Assembly (NCBI RefSeq): GCF_025133575.1
Contig: NZ_CP104011.1
Coordinates: 3,356,965-3,420,964, forward strand
DNA length: 64,000 bases
Reading direction: 5' to 3'
Origin: Pseudomonas sp. GCEP-101
GTDB lineage: Bacteria > Pseudomonadota > Gammaproteobacteria > Pseudomonadales > Pseudomonadaceae
The notes below the pieces were generated by a model that saw nothing but the letters and a program-made list of their open reading frames with translations, did no database searches and was not told where the DNA came from. Both the position numbers and the translations under genes were made by a program. Below, in pieces: positions 42,133 to 50,843 of this stretch (positions are counted from its first letter, which is position 1; the number at the start of each line of letters is the position of its first letter).

Positions 42133-43050
42133 TTATTCGGTGATTGCGCTACTAACGTATCGCTTTTCCATATTTGTGATTGACGTATTTTTTTTCTGTA
42201 ACCCAATCCTGACGTCATCCCAATCGAGTAGCAGGATGATTGGTTTCTTGTTTTCTTTTATAGTGCCCGGCTGATAGGCTCCCACTGCGAATGCCTCGCC
42301 GTTATTTATTTCTTTGTATGCGTCAATAAATTTTTCTATTGTAGCTCTTGCGTCCTCAATGGAGGGTTTTGTAATTTTTCGAACTTCCTCTTGGATGTTG
42401 CTAATTGCTCCGATGTAATGTCGTGAGGCCCTCTTGAGATCGACTTTTTCGGGTAATTCCTTTAAGACAGCTGCTTTGAAACCGGCGTTGCTCGAAAGTC
42501 TCTCCTTAAGCGCATAGATTCCGATGTTAAAGACAAGATGGGTTGCCTCGTTTTTATCGTTTGTAATCCACCCGTCTGGATTTTGTATTTGGTGGATCGC
42601 TGCGCCGCTGTGGCTGATATGATTTCTCAGTGCTTCCATTAAGCGGTAGTCAAGATTTTCGTCGTAGTGTTTGTTTGTTAGCTGAGTGATTGTGTTTTCA
42701 GTTTCTTCTTTGTTTTTCGTGCATTTTGAAGCTTTGCTTGCTATTAGCTCTGTATAGTTTTTTCCAGATAAGATGAAGTTGGATATTCTTCTGTTGAGAG
42801 TGCTTGTTAGCGTGTACGCTCTGCTGTAGTCGAATCTGTGATCTACGACCTTTTCTATAGTGAGATTCAGCAATTCTTTTTCAAGGTCGAGGAAATTTCC
42901 AATTACAAGATCGTATTTTTCTTCCACCTCTAGCGCAGCGGTAAGTATCTCCCGGGCGCGAATAATGGAGTTGTACTCTATTGGAGTGATTTTAAGCTTG
43001 GGGAATTTTCCCAAAGCTGCGATTTTTAGATAGTGCTGTTCTGACTTCAT
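42133..43050 (-). CDS. AT-rich cargo gene with HEPN-like R-N-H-x2-H motif
   Basis: 305 residues, predicted almost wholly helical. ALRNHISHSG holds Arg142 and His147, the R-x4-H spacing of HEPN ribonucleases, with Asn after the Arg as is common. The gene is visibly AT-rich, unlike phage and core genes, and points leftward against the integrase. The end position, foreign composition and motif fit a phage-borne defence or toxin gene. No partner gene (antitoxin, nucleotidyltransferase) is visible. Family membership is inferred from motif and helicity only. Confidence 0.75.
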   Translation of the reverse strand: MKSEQHYLKIAALGKFPKLKITPIEYNSIIRAREILTAALEVEEKYDLVIGNFLDLEKELLNLTIEKVVDHRFDYSRAYTLTSTLNRRISNFILSGKNYTELIASKASKCTKNKEETENTITQLTNKHYDENLDYRLMEALRNHISHSGAAIHQIQNPDGWITNDKNEATHLVFNIGIYALKERLSSNAGFKAAVLKELPEKVDLKRASRHYIGAISNIQEEVRKITKPSIEDARATIEKFIDAYKEINNGEAFAVGAYQPGTIKENKKPIILLLDWDDVRIGLQKKNTSITNMEKRYVSSAITE

Positions 43051-43084
43051 CCGTATAGTCTCGTCGGTGTGGCTTTAAATACCT

Positions 43085-43181
43085 TTTCGACTTCCTTCAG
43101 GCTTAAACCTTGTCTGCCTCGGCGCCTAGGTGGTTGGCAGTGTTGCCCATACCGCATAGGTTTTCGACACTCTTTCGACAC
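43085..43181 (+). repeat. TTTCGACAC sites at the right island end
   Basis: Two perfect TTTCGACAC copies at 43162 and 43173 (11-bp spacing, as at the left end) and one partial copy, TTTCGACTT, at 43085. They lie 70 bases inside the candidate attR core. Confidence 0.6.
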
Positions 43182-43250
43182 CTGATAGATTATCAAGAGA
43201 AAATCCCTTTTAGATCAGTGGCTTGAGGTGGCGGTGTCACTGGTAGGCGA

Positions 43251-43263
43251 TTTGCGCGTAAAA
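43251..43263 (+). other. Candidate attR core, overlapping the ttcA promoter
   Basis: TTTGCGCGTAAAA, identical to 22749-22761. TAAAAT at 43257-43262... partly overlaps it and could be a -10 element for ttcA, whose start codon is 41 bases further on. Integration here would keep the -10 but replace the upstream promoter sequence. Confidence 0.5.
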
Positions 43264-43303
43264 TGACCGGCTTTTCGTCTTGCCCTTCGGATTCCAGAGC
43301 ACC

Positions 43304-44131
43304 ATGGCCAGCACCCTTTCGGTCAACCAGAACAAACTGCAGAAACGCCTGCGCCGCCAGGTTGGCGAAGCGGTCACCGACTTCAACATGATCGAGGACG
43401 GCGACAAGGTGATGGTCTGCCTGTCCGGCGGCAAGGACAGCTACACCCTGCTGGACATCCTGCTGTACCTGCAGAAGGTGGCGCCGATTCAGTTCGAGAT
43501 CGTCGCGGTGAACATGGACCAGAAGCAGCCCGGCTTCCCCGAGCACGTGCTGCCGCAATACCTGGAGTCCATCGGCGTGCCGTACCACATCATCGAGAAG
43601 GACACCTACTCGGTGGTGAAGGAGAAGATCCCGGAGGGCAAGACCACCTGCTCCCTCTGCTCGCGCCTGCGTCGTGGCACTCTTTATACCTACGCCGACG
43701 AGATCGGTGCGACCAAGATGGCGCTGGGGCATCACCGCGACGACATCCTGGAAACCTTCTTCCTCAATATGTTCTACGGCGGCACCCTCAAGGCCATGCC
43801 GCCCAAGCTGCTGTCCGACGACGGTCGCAACGTGGTGATCCGCCCGCTGGCGTACTGCAACGAGAAGGACATCGAGGCCTACTCGGTGCTCAAGGAATTC
43901 CCGATCATCCCCTGCAACCTGTGCGGTTCGCAGGAGAACCTGCAGCGCCAGGTGGTCAAGGAAATGCTGCTGGACTGGGAGCGCAAATCGCCGGGGCGCA
44001 CCGAGATCATGTTCCGCGCGCTGCAGAACGTCGTGCCGTCGCAATTGGCCGACCGCAACCTGTTCGACTTCAACAGCCTGCGTATCGACGAGACCGCCAC
44101 CCCGCGCTTCCTCGACGTGATGAACCTGTAA
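43304..44131 (+). CDS. ttcA: tRNA 2-thiocytidine biosynthesis protein TtcA
   Basis: 275 residues with the PP-loop [11 protein letters not shown], the C-x2-C motif [13 protein letters not shown] and a third cysteine region [13 protein letters not shown]. These match TtcA, which binds a 4Fe-4S cluster and thiolates C32 of certain tRNAs. ATG 43304 gives the usual [20 protein letters not shown] start; TTG 43280 in frame is unlikely. First core gene right of the island. Confidence 0.96.
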   Translation: MASTLSVNQNKLQKRLRRQVGEAVTDFNMIEDGDKVMVCLSGGKDSYTLLDILLYLQKVAPIQFEIVAVNMDQKQPGFPEHVLPQYLESIGVPYHIIEKDTYSVVKEKIPEGKTTCSLCSRLRRGTLYTYADEIGATKMALGHHRDDILETFFLNMFYGGTLKAMPPKLLSDDGRNVVIRPLAYCNEKDIEAYSVLKEFPIIPCNLCGSQENLQRQVVKEMLLDWERKSPGRTEIMFRALQNVVPSQLADRNLFDFNSLRIDETATPRFLDVMNL

Positions 44132-44151
44132 TTCCCCTGCAAGGACGCCCG

Positions 44152-44823
44152 ATGCGCGATTACCCGTGGCTGTACGAATACTGCCTGAACCGCTTCGGCT
44201 CGGTCGAAGCGCTGGAAGCCCGGCTGCCGCAGGCCAAGACGCCGGCCGAACTGGCGGCGGTAAGTGATGATCGCTACCTGTCGCTGATCAGCCTGCGCAT
44301 CTTCCGCGCTGGCCTCAAGCACAGCCTGGTGGACGCCAAGTGGCCGGCCTTCGAGGAAGTCTTCTTCGGCTTCGATCCGGAGAAGGTTGTGCTCATGGGC
44401 GGCGAGCGCCTGGAAAATCTGATGCAGGATGCCCGGCTGATCCGCCACCTGGGCAAGCTCAAGAGCGTGCCACGCAATGCCCAGTTCGTCCTGGACATCG
44501 CCCGCGAATACGGCAGCTTTGGCAAGCTGCTGGCGCAGTGGCCGTCCAGCGACATCGTGGGGTTGTGGAAGCTGCTGGCCAAGCGCGGCAACCAGTTGGG
44601 CGGCATGTCCGCGCCGCGCTTCCTGCGCATGGCCGGCAAGGATACCTTCGTCCTCAGCGACGACGTCGTCGCCGCGCTCAAGGCCCAGGAGATCGTCGAC
44701 AAGGCGCCGACCAGCCAGAAAGACCTGGCCCAGGTCCAGGCGGCCTTCAATACCTGGCAGGAACAAAGCGGCCGTCCGCTGTGCCATATCTCGATGATGC
44801 TGTCGTACACGGTCAACCACTGA
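44152..44823 (+). CDS. DNA-3-methyladenine glycosylase I-like protein
   Basis: 223 residues. The stretch FEEVFFGFDPEKVVLMGGER followed by LENLMQDARLIRHLGKLKSV and NAQFVLDIAREYGSFGKLLA is the TagI pattern. The usual N-terminal zinc-site Cys/His are not evident, so it is a divergent member and excision of 3-methyladenine is not assured. AAGGA lies 6 bases before the ATG. Follows ttcA closely. Confidence 0.8.
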   Translation: MRDYPWLYEYCLNRFGSVEALEARLPQAKTPAELAAVSDDRYLSLISLRIFRAGLKHSLVDAKWPAFEEVFFGFDPEKVVLMGGERLENLMQDARLIRHLGKLKSVPRNAQFVLDIAREYGSFGKLLAQWPSSDIVGLWKLLAKRGNQLGGMSAPRFLRMAGKDTFVLSDDVVAALKAQEIVDKAPTSQKDLAQVQAAFNTWQEQSGRPLCHISMMLSYTVNH

Positions 44824-44851
44824 CGCGCGGCCTGGCCGCGAGGGAGGGCGC

Positions 44852-45616
44852 ATGGATTCGGCGATCGAACGCACTGGCGCTGCACTGGCGCGCGCCGAAC
44901 GTATCCTGGTGATTACCGGCGCCGGGCTCTCCGCCGACTCCGGCATGCCTACCTATCGCGGCCTGGGCGGCTTGTACAACGGCCGCACCGCGGAAGGGAT
45001 ACCCATCGAGGTCGCGATCTCCGGCCCGATGCTGCAGAAGGACCCGGCGCTGTGCTGGAAATACCTGGCAGAACTGGGCAAGGCTTGCCTGAATGCGCAA
45101 CCCAATGCCGGCCACGAGGCCATCGCCGAACTGCAACGGCTCAAGCCGCAGTGCTGGGTGCTGACGCAGAACATCGATGGCTTCCACCGCCGGGCCGGCT
45201 CGCCGCCGGAACGGCTGATTGAGATTCATGGCCAGCTGGCGCCGCTGTACTGCCAGTCGTGCGGGCTGGAAAGCGCCGAGCTGGCCGCGCACCTGGACGG
45301 CCGACTGCCGCCGACATGCGCCCGCTGCGCCGGTGTTTTGCGCCCGCCGGTGGTGCTGTTCGAAGAGATGCTGCCCGAAGAGGCGATCGACACCCTGTAC
45401 GCGCAACTGCACAAGGGATTCGACGCCGTGCTGCTGGTGGGAACCACCGCGAGCTTCCCCTATATCATCGAGCCGGTGCTGCGCACGCGGGAAGCGGGAG
45501 GCTTCACTGCCGAGGTGAATCCAGGACTGACCGACCTCAGTTCCGTGGTCGAAGAAAGAATGGTGGGTCGAGCCTTAGACATTATGCCGCGCCTGCTGGG
45601 TCACATTCCGCGATAA
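44852..45616 (+). CDS. Sir2-family NAD-dependent protein deacylase
   Basis: 254 residues. NAD-binding motif ITGAGLSADSGMPTYRG, catalytic-region TQNIDGFHRRAGS with the catalytic His in EIHGQLAPLYC, and zinc-binding pairs CQSC and CARC are all present. It should remove acyl groups from lysines using NAD. Lies 28 bases after the TagI-like gene. Confidence 0.94.
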   Translation: MDSAIERTGAALARAERILVITGAGLSADSGMPTYRGLGGLYNGRTAEGIPIEVAISGPMLQKDPALCWKYLAELGKACLNAQPNAGHEAIAELQRLKPQCWVLTQNIDGFHRRAGSPPERLIEIHGQLAPLYCQSCGLESAELAAHLDGRLPPTCARCAGVLRPPVVLFEEMLPEEAIDTLYAQLHKGFDAVLLVGTTASFPYIIEPVLRTREAGGFTAEVNPGLTDLSSVVEERMVGRALDIMPRLLGHIPR

Positions 45617-45685
45617 AAAACTTGCATTAGCCCCATTGAGCGGGCAAATTACCCCGCTATTAAATGGAACTAATGAGACACGGTC

Positions 45686-46312
45686 GTGCCCATGCTTAAA
45701 CGCTTCGCACCCCTCGTGCCCATGAGTTTCGTTCTGCTGCTGGCCGCTTGTGCCAGCCATTCGCCGGAATCGCAGCCGAACCAGGTCGCTTCAACGCCTG
45801 CCACTCGAGCCGCGATCCAGGCTAACCAGCACAAGATAGCGCTGGTGAATGAGTCGCAGGACGAGGGGGCCAAAAACGATAACGGCAGTTCGACTGCCCA
45901 TGTATCCGACATTCTGGACCGCGCGTTCTCGCTGATCGGTACGCCGTACCGCTTTGGTGGGAAATCCGAGCGGACGGGCTTCGATTGCAGCGGTTTCGTG
46001 GGCTACCTGTTCCGCGAAGAAGCGGGCATCAGCCTGCCGCGCTCCACGCGTGAGATGATCAACATGGACGTCCCGCTGGTCTCCAAAGAAGACCTGCAGC
46101 CGGGCGACCTGATCTTCTTCAACAACCGTGGTCGCGGTCGCGTCAGCCACGCCGGCATCTATATCGGCGATGGCCAGTTCATCCACTCCGCCAGCCGCCG
46201 TGGCGGTGGTGTGCGGGTGGACAGCCTGGACGAGAGCTACTGGCGCCTGAGCTACATGGAAGCCAAGCGCGTACTCGAGCCCGGCTACGAGCCGAAGACA
46301 GCGACTCGCTAA
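45686..46312 (+). CDS. NlpC/P60-family lipoprotein hydrolase
   Basis: 208 residues (206 from ATG 45692). A signal with lipobox LLAAC precedes a linker and an NlpC/P60 domain. The catalytic Cys is in GFDCSGFVGYLF, the first His in VSHAGIYIGDGQF and the second polar residue in FIHSASRRG. Predicted cell-wall endopeptidase cutting peptide cross-links. A paralogue follows directly. Confidence 0.92.
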   Translation: MPMLKRFAPLVPMSFVLLLAACASHSPESQPNQVASTPATRAAIQANQHKIALVNESQDEGAKNDNGSSTAHVSDILDRAFSLIGTPYRFGGKSERTGFDCSGFVGYLFREEAGISLPRSTREMINMDVPLVSKEDLQPGDLIFFNNRGRGRVSHAGIYIGDGQFIHSASRRGGGVRVDSLDESYWRLSYMEAKRVLEPGYEPKTATR

Positions 46313-46313
46313 A

Positions 46314-46332
46314 CTTAAAGTTTTACTTTAAG
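46314..46332 (+). terminator. Hairpin between the two NlpC/P60 genes
   Basis: CTTAAAG-TTTTA-CTTTAAG, a perfect 7-bp stem right after the first gene's stop. There is no T tract, so it may be an mRNA processing or stabilising stem rather than a full terminator. Confidence 0.4.
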
Positions 46333-46392
46333 TATTGCGTTCAAGTCGCTGTTGATACAAAGTGATGGCACTCCTTGACGGGATGCCATCAC

Positions 46393-46923
46393 ATGCTCGT
46401 TCCTCAGCGCATCGTTCTTCTCGCTATTCTCGCCTCGCTGGCCGCCTGCGCCAGCCGCACACCGCCGTCCCCACCCCCTGTGGTGAACGCGCCCGCCGCT
46501 CCCGTCTACAACACCCAGGCTGCTGACGATGTACTGATCCGCGCGATTGGCCTGGTCGGAACGCCCTATCGCTGGGGTGGCAATACGCCCGACGGCGGTT
46601 TTGATTGCAGCGGCCTGATCGGCTACGTCTACCGCGACGCCACCGGCCTGATGCTGCCGCGTTCCACCCGCGAGATGATTACCATGCGCGCGCCCACCGT
46701 CGGCCGCGAATCGCTGCAGAGCGGCGACCTGGTGTTCTTCGCCACCAGTGGTGGACGGGGTGTCAGTCATGCGGGTATCTATGTTGGCGACGGGCGCTTC
46801 GTGCACGCGCCCAGAACGGGTGGAACCGTACGCCTGGACAGCCTCGACAGCGCCTATTGGCAAAAGGCATTCCTCGAAGCCAAGCGCGTCCTCGCCGTGC
46901 AGAGTCTCGCCCTCCATCCCTGA
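46393..46923 (+). CDS. Second NlpC/P60-family lipoprotein hydrolase
   Basis: 176 residues. Lipobox LAAC follows a short signal, then a proline-rich linker (PPSPPPVVNAPAAPVY) and the NlpC/P60 domain with Cys in GFDCSGLIGYVY and His in VSHAGIYVGDGRF. Clear paralogue of the preceding gene, implying tandem duplication. ATG 46393 preferred over TTG 46375. Confidence 0.92.
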   Translation: MLVPQRIVLLAILASLAACASRTPPSPPPVVNAPAAPVYNTQAADDVLIRAIGLVGTPYRWGGNTPDGGFDCSGLIGYVYRDATGLMLPRSTREMITMRAPTVGRESLQSGDLVFFATSGGRGVSHAGIYVGDGRFVHAPRTGGTVRLDSLDSAYWQKAFLEAKRVLAVQSLALHP

Positions 46924-46938
46924 TTCTCAGGAGGGCCC

Positions 46939-47601
46939 ATGACCACTCGCACGCTGAACCTCGACGACTCCCTCTACCAGTACCTTCTCGACGTCTCCCT
47001 GCGCGACTCGCCCGTCAAGGCTCGCCTGCGCGCCGAGACCGCCAACCTGCCCATGTCCCGCTGGCAGGTCGCCCCCGAGCAAGGGCAATTCCTCGCCCTG
47101 CTGGTCAGGCTGATCGGCGCGAAGCGAGTCCTCGAAATCGGCACCTTCACCGGCTACAGCGCCTTGTGCATGGCCGAGGCCTTGCCCGACGGCGGCCATA
47201 TCCTGTGTTGTGACCTGCCGGGGGACTACAACGACATCGCGCGCCATTACTGGCATGACGCCGGCGTCGATTCGCGCATCGAGCTGCGCCTCGGGCCGGC
47301 GCTCACCACGCTGGAGGCGCTGATAGCCGGCGACCAGCACGGCAGCTTCGACCTGGTCTTCATCGATGCCGACAAGGCCAACTACCCCGCTTACCTCGAA
47401 CACGCGCTGACCTTGCTGCGCGTCGGTGGCCTGGCGGTGTTCGACAACGTGCTGTGGAGCGGGCGGGTGCTGGAAGCGAATCCCGAGAGCGCGGATACCC
47501 GTGCGATTCAGCAACTCAACCTGGCGCTGAAGCGGGACGAGCGCGTGGACTATTCTCTGGTGCCGATCGGCGACGGAATGAGTCTTTGCCGCAAGCGTTG
47601 A
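46939..47601 (+). CDS. SAM-dependent O-methyltransferase (CCoAOMT-like)
   Basis: 220 residues with motif I VLEIGTFTGYSALCMAEALP, the metal-binding FDLVFIDADKANYPAYLEHA and VLWSGRV. This is the class I, cation-dependent catechol/caffeoyl-CoA O-methyltransferase pattern. The bacterial substrate is unknown. CAGGAGG lies 6 bases before the ATG. Confidence 0.93.
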   Translation: MTTRTLNLDDSLYQYLLDVSLRDSPVKARLRAETANLPMSRWQVAPEQGQFLALLVRLIGAKRVLEIGTFTGYSALCMAEALPDGGHILCCDLPGDYNDIARHYWHDAGVDSRIELRLGPALTTLEALIAGDQHGSFDLVFIDADKANYPAYLEHALTLLRVGGLAVFDNVLWSGRVLEANPESADTRAIQQLNLALKRDERVDYSLVPIGDGMSLCRKR

Positions 47602-47614
47602 GCGCCACCGGACA

Positions 47615-47646
47615 GAAAAAAGGCACGCCAATCGGCGTGCCTTTTT
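47615..47646. terminator. Bidirectional terminator between O-methyltransferase and pirin genes
   Basis: AAAAAAGGCACGCC-AATC-GGCGTGCCTTTTT. Flanking A and T tracts allow it to work for both convergent genes. Confidence 0.92.
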
Positions 47647-47663
47647 CGTTACCAGCGCCTGGA

Positions 47664-48362
47664 TCAGGCCACATCCACCAGAATCACTTCGCTGTCTTCC
47701 AGCGCCGTGACCTTGACCACGGTCTCGTCGGAGATGGCGGCGCCGTCGCGGGCCAGCAGTTCGATGCCGTTGACCTCGACCTTGCCCACCGCCGGCACCA
47801 GGTAGGCGCGGCGATCGTTGCCCAGCTCGTACTCGGCAGTCTGGCCGGCCTTCAGCGTGGCGGCGACCAGGCGGCCATCGGCGCGGATGCGCAGGGCGTC
47901 GGCGTCGTTCTCATAGCCGCTGGCCAGCGTCACGAAGCGCCCGGCGCGGTCGCCCTTCGGGAAGGGTTTGGCGCCCCAGGACGGCGTGCCGCCGCGTACC
48001 GAGGGGATGATCCAGATCTGGAAGATCTTGGTGACATCCTTCTCCAGGTTGTACTCGGAGTGCACGATTCCCGAGCCTGCGCTCATCACCTGCACGTCGC
48101 CCGCTTCGGTACGGCCCTTGTTGCCCAGGCTGTCCTGGTGGGTGATCGCACCCTGGCGGACATAGGTGATGATTTCCATCTCGCGGTGCGGGTGCGGCGG
48201 GAAGCCAGTGCCGGCGGCGATTTCGTCATCGTTCCAGACGCGGAGGTTGCCCCAGTCCATACGCTCGGGGTCGTAGTACTCGGCGAAGGAGAAATGGTGC
48301 TTGGCGTTGAGCCAGCCGTGGTTGGCGCCGCCGAGTTGCTGGAAGGGTCTGCGTTCGATCAT
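47664..48362 (-). CDS. Pirin-family cupin protein
   Basis: 232 residues with the pirin metal site spread over FPPHPHREMEIITYV, ITHQDSLGNKG and SAGSGIVHSEYN (three His and one Glu expected to hold Fe). Bacterial pirins include quercetin dioxygenases and redox regulators. The downstream strong terminator separates it from the O-methyltransferase. GAGGA precedes the ATG. Confidence 0.93.
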   Translation of the reverse strand: MIERRPFQQLGGANHGWLNAKHHFSFAEYYDPERMDWGNLRVWNDDEIAAGTGFPPHPHREMEIITYVRQGAITHQDSLGNKGRTEAGDVQVMSAGSGIVHSEYNLEKDVTKIFQIWIIPSVRGGTPSWGAKPFPKGDRAGRFVTLASGYENDADALRIRADGRLVAATLKAGQTAEYELGNDRRAYLVPAVGKVEVNGIELLARDGAAISDETVVKVTALEDSEVILVDVA

Positions 48363-48488
48363 GACTTAGTCCTCATGGGGCGCGGCTGGCCGGTGGGCCA
48401 GTCCGCGCGGTTCATGGGGCTATCTTCTCGCGCAGATGATCGATAAAAAAGCGCAAATATCGGCAGATATTAATCGAGAAATTCGATT

Positions 48489-49256
48489 TTACTCGGCCGC
48501 GCGCTTCTCGCCTTGATCGAGGAATTTGCTGAGGAACTGGCGCGTGCGCTCCTCCTTCGGCTGAGCGAACAACGCCTTCGCATCACCCTGTTCCACGATC
48601 ACGCCCTTGTCGATGAAGATCGCCCGGTTCGCGACGTCGCGGGCGAAGCTCATCTCGTGGGTGACGATGACCATGGTGCGCTTTTCCTGGGCCAGGCCAC
48701 GAATGGTCGCCAGGACCTCGCCGACCAGTTCCGGGTCCAGCGCCGAGGTGGGCTCGTCGAACAGGATCACGTCGGGCTGCATGGCCAGGGCGCGGGCAAT
48801 GGCGACGCGCTGTTGCTGCCCGCCGGAAAGACGCTTGGGATAGGCGTCTTCCTTGCCGGCCAGGCCGACCTTCGCCAGCAGTTGGCGAGCGCGCTCGATG
48901 GCCTGGGCGCGCGGCTCCTTCTTCACGATGATCGGGCCTTCCACCACGTTCTCCAGCGCGGTGCGGTGGGGGAACAGGTTGAAGTTCTGGAAGACGAAGC
49001 CCACGTGCTGGCGCAGCTTGCGGATCAACCCTTGTTGGCCGCTGAGCGGCTTGGAGGCATCGATGCGGATGTCGCCGACCTGGATGGTCCCGCCGTTGGG
49101 CACTTCCAGCAGGTTCAGGCAGCGCAGCAGGGTGGTCTTGCCCGAGCCGCTGGGGCCGATGATCGCGACCACTTCGCCAGGCTCGACGGTCAGGTCGATG
49201 CCCTTGAGCACCTCCTGGCCGCGGAACTGCTTGGTCAACTGGCGTACTTCGATCAT
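48489..49256 (-). CDS. tcyN: Cystine/polar amino acid ABC transporter ATPase
   Basis: 255 residues. Walker A GPSGSGKTTLLRCLNLLE, signature LSGGQQQRVAIARALA, Walker B VILFDEPTSALDPELVG. The family is GlnQ/HisP-like. ATG 49256 (MIEVRQLTKQF) overlaps the permease stop by 4 bases; the frame is open further upstream only as overlap with the permease. The D-cysteine desulfhydrase upstream points to cystine or D-cysteine-type substrates (TcyN role inferred). Confidence 0.93.
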   Translation of the reverse strand: MIEVRQLTKQFRGQEVLKGIDLTVEPGEVVAIIGPSGSGKTTLLRCLNLLEVPNGGTIQVGDIRIDASKPLSGQQGLIRKLRQHVGFVFQNFNLFPHRTALENVVEGPIIVKKEPRAQAIERARQLLAKVGLAGKEDAYPKRLSGGQQQRVAIARALAMQPDVILFDEPTSALDPELVGEVLATIRGLAQEKRTMVIVTHEMSFARDVANRAIFIDKGVIVEQGDAKALFAQPKEERTRQFLSKFLDQGEKRAAE

Positions 49257-49927
49257 GCGTCGTGCTCCTGGTCGTGACGGTTGACCCGGTCTTCCAGGCG
49301 GTTCTGCAGGTGCGACAGGATGCTCGCGAGGATCCAGTAGATCAGCGCGGCGGCGAGGTACATGGTGAAGACCTCGAAGGTGCGCGCGGTGATCAGTTGG
49401 GCCTGGCGGAACAGTTCCGGAACCTGGATGGTGGCGGCCAGGGCGGTGTCCTTGACCAACGAAATGAAGCTGTTGCCCAGCGGCGGCAGGGCGGTGCGCG
49501 CGGCCTGCGGCAGGATCACCCGGCGCAGGGTTTCGGCGCGGGTCATGCCGATACTGGCGGCCGCTTCCCATTGGCCCTTGTCGATGGAGCCGATGGCGGC
49601 CCGCAGGATTTCGCAGACGTAGGCGGCCATGTTCAGCGAGAAGCCGATCAGCGCCGCGGGCAGCGGGTCGAGTTCGATGCCAGCCTGGGGCAGGCCGTAA
49701 TAGATCATGAAGAGCTGGACCAGCAACGGCGTGCCGCGGAAGAACGACACGTAGATGCGCGCGATCCAGCGCACGGGGGTGAATCCGTACAGGCGCATCA
49801 GCGCCAGTACGAATCCGAGCAGCAGTCCGAAGAACATGCCGCCAACGCTGAGGACTACCGTAAAGACCGCGCCCTTCAACAGGAAGGGCGCGGAATCCAG
49901 CGCTAGCTGCAGGCTTTCTTCGATCAT
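49253..49927 (-). CDS. tcyL: Cystine/polar amino acid ABC transporter permease
   Basis: 224 residues with the HisM/GlnP-type layout, five membrane segments and the EAA-like loop EAAASIGMTRAETLRRVILP. Four-base overlaps with the genes on both sides indicate a tight operon. Corresponds to TcyL (YecS) by context. Confidence 0.92.
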   Translation of the reverse strand: MIEESLQLALDSAPFLLKGAVFTVVLSVGGMFFGLLLGFVLALMRLYGFTPVRWIARIYVSFFRGTPLLVQLFMIYYGLPQAGIELDPLPAALIGFSLNMAAYVCEILRAAIGSIDKGQWEAAASIGMTRAETLRRVILPQAARTALPPLGNSFISLVKDTALAATIQVPELFRQAQLITARTFEVFTMYLAAALIYWILASILSHLQNRLEDRVNRHDQEHDA

Positions 49928-50724
49928 TGGGTGACGTCAGCCTGGAACCATTTCTCCGAGAGTTTCTTCAGCGTGCCATCGGCCCTGAATTTCTCGATGG
50001 CCTTGTTCAGCGCCGCGAGCAGTTCCGGGTTGCCTTTGCGCAGGGCGATGCCGGCTTCCTGGCGAGCGAAGGGTGCGCCGGCCAGGGCCATGGCGCCCTT
50101 GGTCTTGTTGACCATGTCGAAGGCCGCCAAGCGGTCCACCAGGATCACGTCGATGCGACCGCTGCGCAGGTCCTGGAACTTGGTCGGGTCGTCTTCGTAG
50201 GTGCGTACGTCCGCCTGCGGTACGTGCTCGCGCAGCCACTGCTCGTAGTTGGTGCCCAGGCCCACGCCGACTTTCACGCCGGCGAGTTTTTCCGGCGCGT
50301 CGTACTTGCCTTCGTCACCCTTGCGCACCAGCGCCTGGATGCCGGACACGGTGTAGGCGTCGGAGAAGTCGTATTTCTTCTTGCGCTCCTCGGAGATGGT
50401 CACCTGGTTGATCACCAGGTCGAGGCGCTTGGATTCCAGCGCGGCGAGGATGCCGTCCCACTTGGTCGGCTGCAGCTTGGCGGTTGCGCCCAGCTCCTTG
50501 GCGATCAGGTTGGAGAAGTCCACTTCGAAGCCGGCGAGCTTGCCGTTTTCGTCCTGGAAGCTGAAGGGCGGGTAGGTGCCTTCCAGGCCGACGCGGACTT
50601 CGCCCTTGGATTTGATCTGGGCGAGCAGGTCGTCGGCGGCCTGGGCCTGGCCGAAGAGGCTGGCGCCGAGGCTGAGGGTCAGGCTGGCAAGCAGGAAATG
50701 ACGTCGCAGTGCGGAAAAGGTCAT
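49924..50724 (-). CDS. tcyJ: Cystine-type ABC transporter substrate-binding protein
   Basis: About 266 residues. A signal peptide (LRRHFLLASLTLSLGASLFG, cleaved after AQA) is followed by a family-3 solute-binding protein: VRVGLEGTYPPFSFQDENGK, GFEVDFSNLIAKELGA, DLVINQVTISEERKKKYDFS. The pattern fits FliY/TcyJ cystine-binding proteins. ATG 50724 is chosen because the signal begins there; ATG 50763 is in frame. Confidence 0.92.
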   Translation of the reverse strand: MTFSALRRHFLLASLTLSLGASLFGQAQAADDLLAQIKSKGEVRVGLEGTYPPFSFQDENGKLAGFEVDFSNLIAKELGATAKLQPTKWDGILAALESKRLDLVINQVTISEERKKKYDFSDAYTVSGIQALVRKGDEGKYDAPEKLAGVKVGVGLGTNYEQWLREHVPQADVRTYEDDPTKFQDLRSGRIDVILVDRLAAFDMVNKTKGAMALAGAPFARQEAGIALRKGNPELLAALNKAIEKFRADGTLKKLSEKWFQADVTQ

Positions 50725-50843
50725 GGTGGGCCCCGTTTTTGGTGTTTTAAGCAGGTTAGTCAACGCGTGGCGACTATATGGGCAGAATCGTTATGCAATA
50801 AAATAATAAAAAATTACATACCTAGTTCTGCAAGTTATTTTGT

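Larger units (their letters stand above)
22749..43263. mobile_element. Accessory island with filamentous prophage and RTX/T1SS cargo
   Basis: The 20.5-kb segment is bounded by the direct repeat TTTGCGCGTAAAA (22749-22761 and 43251-43263). It carries TTTCGACAC arm-like sites just inside each end and encodes a tyrosine integrase near its right end. Its genes (T1SS operon, Pf-like phage, HEPN-like cargo) and codon use differ from the core genes on either side. That the whole unit moves together is inferred from these ends; the prophage could also be nested inside an older insertion. Confidence 0.65.
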
